A DNA stretch of 64,000 nt from Anaerosporobacter mobilis DSM 15930 (GTDB taxonomy: Bacteria; Bacillota; Clostridia; Lachnospirales; Lachnospiraceae). This document shows positions 35,133 to 42,162 of this stretch, piece by piece; positions within the stretch are counted from its first letter, which is position 1, and every line of letters begins with the position of its first letter. Under the pieces are notes generated by a model. That model saw only the letters and a program-made list of their open reading frames with translations. It was not told where the DNA came from and ran no database searches. The position numbers and the translations under genes are program-made. The stretch is taken from assembly GCF_900142955.1 (NCBI RefSeq), contig NZ_FRCP01000020.1, positions 62,001 through 126,000 of the forward strand, written 5' to 3'.

Positions 35133-36053
35133 ATGGAATTACCAATTTTTTATGATGAAGCAGAAGAATGGAGCAATGCACTATTACTATATAATTCTGC
35201 GTTAAAAGAAATTAATACTAAACTTGAAATACTAAACAATGAATTTAAATTAGCGCATCAATATAATCCAATTGAACATATAACTTCTCGTGTGAAGTCT
35301 CCACAAAGTATAGCGAAGAAGATCAGGCACAAAGGAAAAGAATTAACAGTTGAAAACATTGTTAAGTATATAAATGATATTGCGGGAGTAAGAATTATAT
35401 GTTCATTTACTTCAGATATTTATAGAATTGCAGATTTAATTACAAAACAAAGTGATATTAAAGTGTTAAAAGTAAAGGATTACATTATGCAGCCGAAGCA
35501 AAACGGCTATGCAAGTTATCATATGATTGTATCTGTACCAATATTCCTATCTAATACAGTTATTGATACAAAAGTTGAAATACAGATTCGTACCATAGCA
35601 ATGGATTTTTGGGCTAGCTTAGAGCATAAGATCTATTACAAATTCGAAGGTAATGCACCGGAGAGAATCCGTAAAGAATTAAAAGAGTGTGCGGATATTG
35701 TTAATTATCTAGACCAAAAGATGTTATCCTTGAATGAAGAAGTGCATGTCTGCAACCATAATGAAGTAGCCGAATATAAAGAGATTATGTCAGAAAACTA
35801 TAGAGAGATGATGAAAGAATCCTACGGAAGTGTAATTGATGATGAGGATGAGAATGATGTAGCTAGTTCGGAGATACTATCAGAAGAGGATGTTGATAGT
35901 TATCAAGTGGAACACATAATGGAAGATTTGGCTACCAACAATATTATGAATAAGGATTCAAAGAATAAATCCAAAGATGGGAAAAAGGAAGAGAAAAAAG
36001 AAAAGAAGGGACTTGGCTCATTCTTAACAAAAGTTATGACCAATTCTCAATAG
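35133..36053 (+). CDS. Small alarmone (p)ppGpp synthetase (RelQ/YjbM-like)
   Basis: This encodes 306 residues. About 35-200 is a RelA/SpoT synthetase domain: HITSRVKSPQSIAKKIRHKG, IAGVRIICSFTSDIYRIAD, QNGYASYHMIV, EIQIRTIAMDFWASLEHKI. It makes (p)ppGpp from ATP and GTP/GDP during stress. There is no HD hydrolase, TGS or ACT domain, so it is a synthetase-only protein. It is longer than the usual 210-residue enzymes: residues about 225-306 form an acidic segment followed by a Lys-rich tail (KNKSKDGKKEEKKEKKG) that could bind ribosome or RNA. A GAAGAGGG site precedes the ATG. Confidence 0.88.
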   Translation: MELPIFYDEAEEWSNALLLYNSALKEINTKLEILNNEFKLAHQYNPIEHITSRVKSPQSIAKKIRHKGKELTVENIVKYINDIAGVRIICSFTSDIYRIADLITKQSDIKVLKVKDYIMQPKQNGYASYHMIVSVPIFLSNTVIDTKVEIQIRTIAMDFWASLEHKIYYKFEGNAPERIRKELKECADIVNYLDQKMLSLNEEVHVCNHNEVAEYKEIMSENYREMMKESYGSVIDDEDENDVASSEILSEEDVDSYQVEHIMEDLATNNIMNKDSKNKSKDGKKEEKKEKKGLGSFLTKVMTNSQ

Positions 36054-36079
36054 AATTCTAGCGGCAAAGGAGACATAAG

Positions 36080-36811
36080 ATGCTAACATTTTTAGGAACA
36101 GGTGGAGCATTTAATACAGAAAGAGGTAATACAAGTGCCTACTTTGAGTTAGGCACGGAGCTATTTATTATAGATGTGGGCGAAGATGTATTCCCTAAAT
36201 TAGTTAAAAGAAATGTATTCGAAGGTAAGACAAGGGTGAATATATTCATAACGCACCTTCATAGTGATCATGCAGGAAGCTTAGGAACGTTAATTGCCTA
36301 CTTATACATTAAAGTATTCAACCTGGATCGCAGTAAAGTTTGTATATACTTCCCATCAGAAGCTATCACTGAGCTATTAACATTACAGGGAATTAAACAG
36401 GATATGTATACTCTCTTTATAAATCGTTGGGATGAGCTATACATTGATGGTTATGAGAAACAACCGGAGTATAACTTCGAGCCGACGTCTCATACGGGTG
36501 ACCTAGATTATAACAAGCAAGTAAATTGTTTTAGTATTGAATTTTCTTTGAAAAATGAGTTTGGTTTTTATTATAGTGGTGATACTTGTGAATTCAATCA
36601 GAAGTTATTGAATACGTATGCGTTTGATCATATCTATCATGAAGTTACTTCGAATACGAGTGCTACTGTTCATTTTCAATATGATAAACTGATTGAGTTA
36701 ACAAAGGACATGCCTGAAGATCAAAAGAAAAAGATTACATTGATGCATCTAGATCAAGATTTTGATATTGAGAAAGCAAAAGCAGATGGGTTCTCTATTG
36801 CGGGAGAATAA
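36080..36811 (+). CDS. Metallo-beta-lactamase-fold hydrolase (RNase Z-like fold)
   Basis: This encodes 243 residues. FLGTGGAFNTERGNTS at the start and THLHSDHAGS (about residue 58) give the H-x-H-x-D-H metal site. YYSGDTCEF supplies the later Asp ligand, and LMHLDQD a possible terminal His. The pattern is that of the RNase Z/phosphodiesterase branch of the MBL fold, but it lacks the RNase Z exosite. It lies 26 bases after the alarmone synthetase gene and is probably co-transcribed with it. Substrate unknown. Confidence 0.8.
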   Translation: MLTFLGTGGAFNTERGNTSAYFELGTELFIIDVGEDVFPKLVKRNVFEGKTRVNIFITHLHSDHAGSLGTLIAYLYIKVFNLDRSKVCIYFPSEAITELLTLQGIKQDMYTLFINRWDELYIDGYEKQPEYNFEPTSHTGDLDYNKQVNCFSIEFSLKNEFGFYYSGDTCEFNQKLLNTYAFDHIYHEVTSNTSATVHFQYDKLIELTKDMPEDQKKKITLMHLDQDFDIEKAKADGFSIAGE

Positions 36812-36967
36812 AGAGAGCATGTTATATGGTTGCTTTATATGAGAAAATAGTATTGTAGATAACATTCACACATAGAAAAAGACAATCTTCACGGTTTGGT
36901 TTAATGTGTGATATGCTACCCCTATATAGGACACTGAAATATAAAAGTCCTATATGGGGGTATTTCT

Positions 36968-37654
36968 ATGTCCAGAAAAAGTAAAATAGATCCAGTAGAA
37001 AAGGTTAAGATAGTTGAACGATATCTTTGTGGTGAACTCAACATTATCCAAGCTAGCAGTATTTTAGGTGTTGTTCATTCAAGTGTTCAAAGTTGGGTTC
37101 GTTTATACAAGTCAGAAGGCCCTACTGCCCTACTTAATCAGTCTAAAAACCGAAGTTATTCAAAAGAAGTGAAGATAAATGCTGTTAATGATTATCTTAA
37201 TGAGAATGGGTCTCTTAACGACATTTGTAAAAAGTATAATATTCGTTCAAACAAACAACTTAGAAGTTGGATTAAGGTGTATAATTCTGGTAGAGTATTA
37301 AAAAAATCTACCGGGGGTGCATTTATGAAAACTGCAAAAATAACAACGCCTGAAGAAAGGCTCACAATAGTAAAAGATTGTTTGACAAATGATAAGAATT
37401 ATGGAGCAATGGCTATTAAATATAATTGTTCCTATCAGCAGGTTCGTAATTGGGTTAATAAATATGAAGAACTCGGATTTAAAGGTCTTGAAGATCGACG
37501 TGGACATCGGATTGGTTCACTGCCAAGTCGAAGTCCGGAAGAAGAATTGCGAGATAAGATTGCTGAGTTAGAACGCATGAATAGTGATTTACAGATGGAG
37601 AATGATCTGTTAAAAAAAGTAAGAGAGCTGGAAAGGAGGGATCTTTATCATTAA
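36968..37654 (+). CDS. IS3-family transposase OrfA
   Basis: This encodes 228 residues with repeated helix-turn-helix units (VEKVKIVERYLCGELNIIQA, NAVNDYLNENGSLNDICKKY, ERLTIVKDCLTNDKNYGAMA) that bind the IS ends. It ends in a leucine-zipper-like coil (LRDKIAELERMNSDLQMEN). Seven A residues at 37612-37618 followed by G form a slippery site near its end. A -1 slip there enters the orfB frame, which is open with no stop, so OrfAB transposase is probably made by programmed frameshifting. Confidence 0.88.
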   Translation: MSRKSKIDPVEKVKIVERYLCGELNIIQASSILGVVHSSVQSWVRLYKSEGPTALLNQSKNRSYSKEVKINAVNDYLNENGSLNDICKKYNIRSNKQLRSWIKVYNSGRVLKKSTGGAFMKTAKITTPEERLTIVKDCLTNDKNYGAMAIKYNCSYQQVRNWVNKYEELGFKGLEDRRGHRIGSLPSRSPEEELRDKIAELERMNSDLQMENDLLKKVRELERRDLYH

Positions 37655-37689
37655 TCCATCGTCTTGCTGCATATGAGGCTATTAAAGAA

Positions 37690-38547
37690 TTGAGTTCAAG
37701 TAAAGGATATCCTGTAAATAAACTTTGTAAGTATCTTAATATCACTCGTTCTGCGTATTATCATTGGTTAAAGCATCCGCAAAGTAATAGTGAAATTCAA
37801 AATGAATATATCTCGTCAGAAATAAAAAGGATACATGAGCAGCACCCAGACATGGGGTATCGTCGCATTCGCGACGAATTGGATGGACATAACGGAATTC
37901 ATGTAAATGACAAAAGAGTTCTACGGATATGTAGGAAATGTGATATAAAATCCACTATTAAATGGAAACCAAAGAGTTGTACCAGAGGTGATAGAAATCC
38001 TGATCATGTCGCAAAGAACTATCTTCAGCGTGAATTCCATGCTGATAAACCTAATGAAAAGTGGCTAACGGACGTATCTGAATTTAAGTATTACATTGGA
38101 ATAGAAGTACACAAGATATATCTAAGTGCCATTTTGGATTTATATGACCGTAGAATTGTCACTTTTAAAATCAGTGAACATAATAATAATCCATTAGTCA
38201 TGGAAACTTTTGATGAAGCAGTCCATTTGGAACCCGATGCGCATCCACTGTTTCATAGCGATCGTGGCTATCAATATACAAGTACGCAATTCTATAATCG
38301 TCTATTGGAACATCATATGAAGCAGAGTATGTCCCGAGTCGCCCATTGTATAGATAACGGTCCAATGGAAGGCTTCTGGGGAATTTTAAAGCGTGAAATG
38401 TATTATGGTCACCGATTTACTAATAAAGAGACTCTAGTCAATGATATAAGTAAATATATTGATTATTACAATAATCAACGTCTTCAACGAAAACTGAATG
38501 TAATGACACCAATGGAATTCCATAATCAATACGCAAAAGCAGTATAA
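37690..38547 (+). CDS. IS3-family transposase OrfB (DDE integrase core)
   Basis: This encodes 285 residues from the first possible TTG; the frame is open upstream to the slippery site in orfA. The HTH_21-like part (HPDMGYRRIRDELDGHNG) precedes the integrase core. The catalytic triad is visible: Asp in WLTDVSEFKYY, Asp in FHSDRGYQYTS and Glu in MEGFWGILKREMYY. It performs strand cleavage and transfer for the element. Confidence 0.9.
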   Translation: MSSSKGYPVNKLCKYLNITRSAYYHWLKHPQSNSEIQNEYISSEIKRIHEQHPDMGYRRIRDELDGHNGIHVNDKRVLRICRKCDIKSTIKWKPKSCTRGDRNPDHVAKNYLQREFHADKPNEKWLTDVSEFKYYIGIEVHKIYLSAILDLYDRRIVTFKISEHNNNPLVMETFDEAVHLEPDAHPLFHSDRGYQYTSTQFYNRLLEHHMKQSMSRVAHCIDNGPMEGFWGILKREMYYGHRFTNKETLVNDISKYIDYYNNQRLQRKLNVMTPMEFHNQYAKAV

Positions 38548-38687
38548 AAATATCGCCAGCCAATACATGGCTGACGATACAAATATTTATTATTTTTTAT
38601 TGTCCTCTTGACAGGTAGCACACCAATGTAAAACCATCTGAAAGATTGTCTTTTTAAGGTTGCATTTTATTGCACTATATCAAGTAA

Positions 38688-39638
38688 TTATAATTTTAAG
38701 TTAGCAAGTAGAGAACCAAGTCCAGTACCGGCTTCTTCTCCAGAAGAGTATTCAAAAGAAACTTCTTCTACATCGTCAACGATTTCTGCGTCTTCTTCAA
38801 CAGCCTTCATGCTAAGACTTACTTTGCCGTCTTTTACATCTATAATCTTAACGGTAACTTCCTGTCCTTCTTTCACAACTTCATTCGGAGATTTGATACG
38901 TCTTCCACAGATTTGAGAGATGTGAACAAGTCCTGATAAGCCATCACCGATGTTAACAAAGGCACCGTATGGAGCAATCTTTTCAATTACACCAGAAGTT
39001 ACTAAACCAATCTGTAAATGAGAGATTTTGTTGGTTTTTGCTAAGGATTCTTCTTCTCTTAATACTTCACGTGCGGATAATACAAGCTTTTGATTATCTT
39101 CATCTACAGTTATAATAACTACAGTCAAAGTTTGTCCAACATAAGCTTCTACGTCTTCCACATAATGAGTTGCTAACTGTGAAGCAGGGATGAATGCACG
39201 GATGCCTTCAATATAAGTAATAACGCCACCGTTGACAGAAGAAGCAACTTTTACAGTATAACGTTTTTTCGCTTCCATTGCTTCTTTTAAAGTATCCCAT
39301 GCAAGAATATCGGCTGCGTTCTTTGTCGACAATACGATATTACCAGTTCTTAAGTCTTCGCGTAAAACAACAGCAGTAACAGTATCACCTACTTGTATAT
39401 CTGCTTTAATTGAAAAGCGTGGATCATTACTTAACTCAGCTAGAGGAATAATTCCTTCGGTATAATAATTAAGATCAACTGTAACTTCTGTATCAGAGAT
39501 ACCGATTACAGTTCCAGTAAGAAGATCACCTTCTTTTATCTTTTTAAAGGATTGGTTTAATTCATCTTTAAAATCATCCATTGAAAGGTTCTTTTCTTCT
39601 ACTTTTTCTTCTGTTTCTATGTTTTCTTGTTGATTCAT
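38688..39638 (-). CDS. S1-domain RNA-binding protein (RpsA-like)
   Basis: This encodes 316 residues. An acidic N-terminus is followed by three S1 domains. The first is about 35-105 (EGDLLTGTVIGISDTEVTVD), the second about 120-185 (RYTVKVASSVNGGVITYIEG, RAFIPASQLA), the third about 205-275 (LQIGLVTSGVIEKIAPYGAF, LSGLVHISQI). This is the short form of ribosomal protein S1 homologues common in Firmicutes. It probably acts in translation or RNA turnover. The gene is single, with TGAGGTGAAA before the ATG. Confidence 0.85.
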   Translation of the reverse strand: MNQQENIETEEKVEEKNLSMDDFKDELNQSFKKIKEGDLLTGTVIGISDTEVTVDLNYYTEGIIPLAELSNDPRFSIKADIQVGDTVTAVVLREDLRTGNIVLSTKNAADILAWDTLKEAMEAKKRYTVKVASSVNGGVITYIEGIRAFIPASQLATHYVEDVEAYVGQTLTVVIITVDEDNQKLVLSAREVLREEESLAKTNKISHLQIGLVTSGVIEKIAPYGAFVNIGDGLSGLVHISQICGRRIKSPNEVVKEGQEVTVKIIDVKDGKVSLSMKAVEEDAEIVDDVEEVSFEYSSGEEAGTGLGSLLANLKL

Positions 39639-39819
39639 AATTTCACCTCATATATTTATTTTCGTGTATAACTAAGTTAATTATATCACGGATATGTATA
39701 TCGTGTATATGTTACATTTTAGGATTCGAGAGTCAAAAGTTAAGAGATAAGCGGTTTTTAGTTGTATATGGCAGTTAGCTACTCCAAGGAATCTTCAAGT
39801 GCAAAGTTTGAGTATATAA

Positions 39820-40248
39820 TTAGTTATTAAGAGTATGTATGCTAAGATATTTTCCAAAAGCAACATCATCAATTAGTATATGGCCGAAAACCCATTCCTG
39901 TAAGTAAGTTTTTACTTCACACAGAATTCTATATGGTTCTTCACTAAGTTTTTTACAATCTATATCTAATATGTATTGAATAATTTCAGCATGTTTCTTT
40001 TTATGAGTATCAATATCAGGGTAATTATGTTCTTTCATAAGCTCTTCTTCATGATAGCAATGATAGCCTACATACTCTCTTAGTTCTAAAATAATATCAA
40101 GAAGTTGTTTGTTCGTAACTCCAATACAATGACAGATTACAAGTTGTTCCAGATTACGTCCAATGTGAAATAATTCTTTATGTTGTGAATCCATCAATGG
40201 AATGCCCGTCTCCATTTCTTTACACCAATCAAATTTAAAATCTAACAT
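39820..40248 (-). CDS. Bacteriohemerythrin
   Basis: This encodes 142 residues with all the diiron ligands of hemerythrin: H in MDSQHKELFHIG, H and E in GYHCYHEEELM, H-x3-H in DTHKKKHAEI, and H-x4-D in FGHILIDDVAFG. The four-helix protein binds O2 or iron. In an anaerobe it most likely senses or carries oxygen for detoxification. It is a single-domain, cytoplasmic form and is transcribed alone (AGGAGAAATT before the ATG). Confidence 0.92.
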   Translation of the reverse strand: MLDFKFDWCKEMETGIPLMDSQHKELFHIGRNLEQLVICHCIGVTNKQLLDIILELREYVGYHCYHEEELMKEHNYPDIDTHKKKHAEIIQYILDIDCKKLSEEPYRILCEVKTYLQEWVFGHILIDDVAFGKYLSIHTLNN

Positions 40249-40480
40249 ATTAATTTCTCCTATTGTGAAGCCACAAGTAGAACTTCATCATGTTGTATAA
40301 AGCAATTATAGCAAATATACAGTGGGGAAACAATATTTCATTAAAAAAAGTATTAACTTTTACGATTTTTTATAGTTGCAATTTAGATAGTCTATACTTA
40401 TGTTTTTTTGTATTAATATGGTATAATAGAGTAATTAAATAAATTTTAAATTGATTCATTTTGTAGAAAGAAGGAACAAC

Positions 40481-41194
40481 ATGCCAGCATTTTTAAAAGA
40501 GATAGAATCATTCCGAGGAACTGGAGAGAAGAATGAACTAGGACAAGATTTAGAAAGTTTTTTAGAAGAATATGATACAAACAAGTATGAGAATCCAAGT
40601 GTAACGGCGGATATGATCGTAATACAACATCCGAAAGAGTTTTGTAAAGTGGAACAAGGATTGAAAGTGCTAATGGTAAAGAGGAGAAATCATCCGAGTA
40701 TAGGTTATTGGGCATTACCAGGTGGATTTGTCAATATAAGAGAGGATATAGACCTAGCCGTAAAGAGAGAATTGTTAGAAGAAACCGGCGTAGACGATAT
40801 AGCAATTGAACAGCTCTACGCATGGGGAGAGGCGTGGAGAGATCCTCGTGCTAGAATTGTTACGGTTGCTTACCTTGCACTGATAGACGAAGGAAGAGAA
40901 GTAAAAGCGGGAGACGATGCAGCGGATGCTGCTTGGTTTGATATCAGGTTAAGTAAGAAGGAAGAAGTGGAAGAAGTTAATAAACAAGGGAGAAGTAGAA
41001 TTAAGACTCTATATGAACTAGGACTTGTGAATGAAGAGAGAATGGTAGAGTTAGGTGCGACCATTGAAGTATCTTATAATAAGACTGGTATTATGAAAGA
41101 GTATCAGTATCAGGTGTTATTTTGTAATAAAATTGCATTTGATCATCCAAGGTTTATAGTGCAAGCATTATTACATATCGAGGCTGCATTATAA
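40481..41194 (+). CDS. NUDIX hydrolase
   Basis: The ATG at 40481 follows AAAGAAGGA and gives 237 residues. The NUDIX box is GGFVNIREDIDLAVKRELLE-ETGV (about residue 86), matching G-x5-E-x7-R-E-x2-E-E-x-G. The C-terminal third has a winged-helix look (KTLYELGLVNEERMVELG), as in the larger NrtR/ADP-ribose-type NUDIX proteins. A role in ADP-ribose or NAD-related nucleotide hydrolysis is possible; substrate cannot be fixed. Confidence 0.85.
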   Translation: MPAFLKEIESFRGTGEKNELGQDLESFLEEYDTNKYENPSVTADMIVIQHPKEFCKVEQGLKVLMVKRRNHPSIGYWALPGGFVNIREDIDLAVKRELLEETGVDDIAIEQLYAWGEAWRDPRARIVTVAYLALIDEGREVKAGDDAADAAWFDIRLSKKEEVEEVNKQGRSRIKTLYELGLVNEERMVELGATIEVSYNKTGIMKEYQYQVLFCNKIAFDHPRFIVQALLHIEAAL

Positions 41195-41323
41195 GAGCAT
41201 ACGTATATCAAAGTTAAAACCTTTTGAGAGCCTTATCTTAGATTAATAATTATTGCGGTTGTTCGGTTACCCATAAGCTCTATATGGGCATATACTATAT
41301 AGAACATATAATTGGAGATAATT

Positions 41324-42100
41324 ATGGATAATGAATTAAACTCGAATTTGGATAAGGAAGTAAACGGTGGGGATAATGTTGATGCCTTAATTCTAAAATC
41401 ACCACAATCCCAAAGACCATCACGGCCTCCAAGACCCCCCCAGCCTCCAAGACCCCCACAACCCCCAAGGCCGCCACAACCCCCAAGGCCACGACCTCCA
41501 AGACCCCCCCAGCCTCCGAGACCCCCACAACCTCCAAGACCCCCACACCCACCAAGGCCACCTATGGAGGGAATGTGGATATCTAACGCAGTTATAGAGG
41601 AGATTACGAATGAGAGAGATGGTGTATTAGCAACTGTTGTGTATAGAGAAAGACCACGGAGTGCAGAGAAGACGGTAAGGTTAGTAGTAACAAGGGATAC
41701 AAGAATTTTTGATGTAAATCGAAGAAGATTAAATCCAAGAGATTTAGAAGTAGGAATGGTAATTGACGCGTTTATTTCAACTGCAATGACAAGAAGTATA
41801 CCTCCACAAGCAAGGGCCTTCGAAATATTTGTAATTGAGCGCCGAGTTTCGAGACAAGAAACCGTAGGAAGAATTATACAGGTTAATACACGTGATAATT
41901 TTATTCTTACGCTAAGCGGAAGTAATAACATAATTCGCTTTAATGTTGGACCAGAAACCGTTATCTTAGACTTGTTTGGGCGCAGAATTCGTTTATCGGA
42001 TTTGTTCTCAGGTTTACGGGTAAGAGTTGAACATGCGACATTTATGACAGCAAGTATTCCGCCGCAGACTTTTGCTTTCGTAATTCAGGTAATTCGATAA
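41324..42100 (+). CDS. Proline-rich linker protein with duplicated beta domain
   Basis: The ATG at 41324 follows TTGGAGAT and gives 258 residues. Residues about 25-80 are almost only Pro, Arg and Gln in a PRPPQP-type repeat, built from a degenerate 9-18 base DNA repeat. Two tandem domains of about 75 residues follow. Each starts with a short beta strand (AVIEEITNERDG, VGRIIQVNTRDN) and ends with the same motif (TRSIPPQARAFEIFVIE, TASIPPQTFAFVIQVIR). There is no signal peptide. I do not recognise a function. The domains resemble small beta-barrels of the DUF5666 kind. Confidence 0.7.
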   Translation: MDNELNSNLDKEVNGGDNVDALILKSPQSQRPSRPPRPPQPPRPPQPPRPPQPPRPRPPRPPQPPRPPQPPRPPHPPRPPMEGMWISNAVIEEITNERDGVLATVVYRERPRSAEKTVRLVVTRDTRIFDVNRRRLNPRDLEVGMVIDAFISTAMTRSIPPQARAFEIFVIERRVSRQETVGRIIQVNTRDNFILTLSGSNNIIRFNVGPETVILDLFGRRIRLSDLFSGLRVRVEHATFMTASIPPQTFAFVIQVIR

Positions 42101-42104
42101 CGAT

Positions 42105-42157
42105 AAGGGCTATTGTATGATGAGTTTAGTGTAAACAATTCATCTACAATAGCCCTT
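42105..42157. terminator. Bidirectional terminator
   Basis: AAGGGCTATTGTA pairs with ACAATAGCCCTT, and GATGA with TCATC further in. T-rich flanks lie on both strands. It ends the proline-rich gene and, from the other side, the amylase gene 6 bases beyond. Confidence 0.85.
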
Positions 42158-42162
42158 TTGTA

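Larger units (their letters stand above)
36907..38625 (+). mobile_element. Intact IS3-family insertion sequence
   Basis: The element is about 1.72 kb with two overlapping-frame transposase ORFs. The left end TGTGATATGCTACC and the complement of the right end TGGTGTGCTACC form imperfect inverted repeats that start TG and end CA. An ATG triplet flanks both sides (36904-36906 and 38626-38628), a plausible 3-base target duplication. Both ORFs look intact, so it may be active. A related remnant lies at 784-1097. Confidence 0.85.
36876..38655. terminator. Bidirectional terminator split by an IS element
   Basis: The left arm AAAAAGACAATCTT (36876-36889) and right arm AAGATTGTCTTTTT (38642-38655) are perfect complements but are now 1.75 kb apart. 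A second pairing GGTTT / AAAACC continues the stem. Removing the IS at 36907-38625 rebuilds a normal hairpin terminator between the converging MBL and S1-domain genes. Confidence 0.85.

Noticed and set aside
41233..41931. Minus-strand ORF encoding Gly-rich GGLGGCGG repeats
   Set aside because: It is the antisense of the proline-rich tract of the real plus-strand gene. It has no start site or plausible domain.
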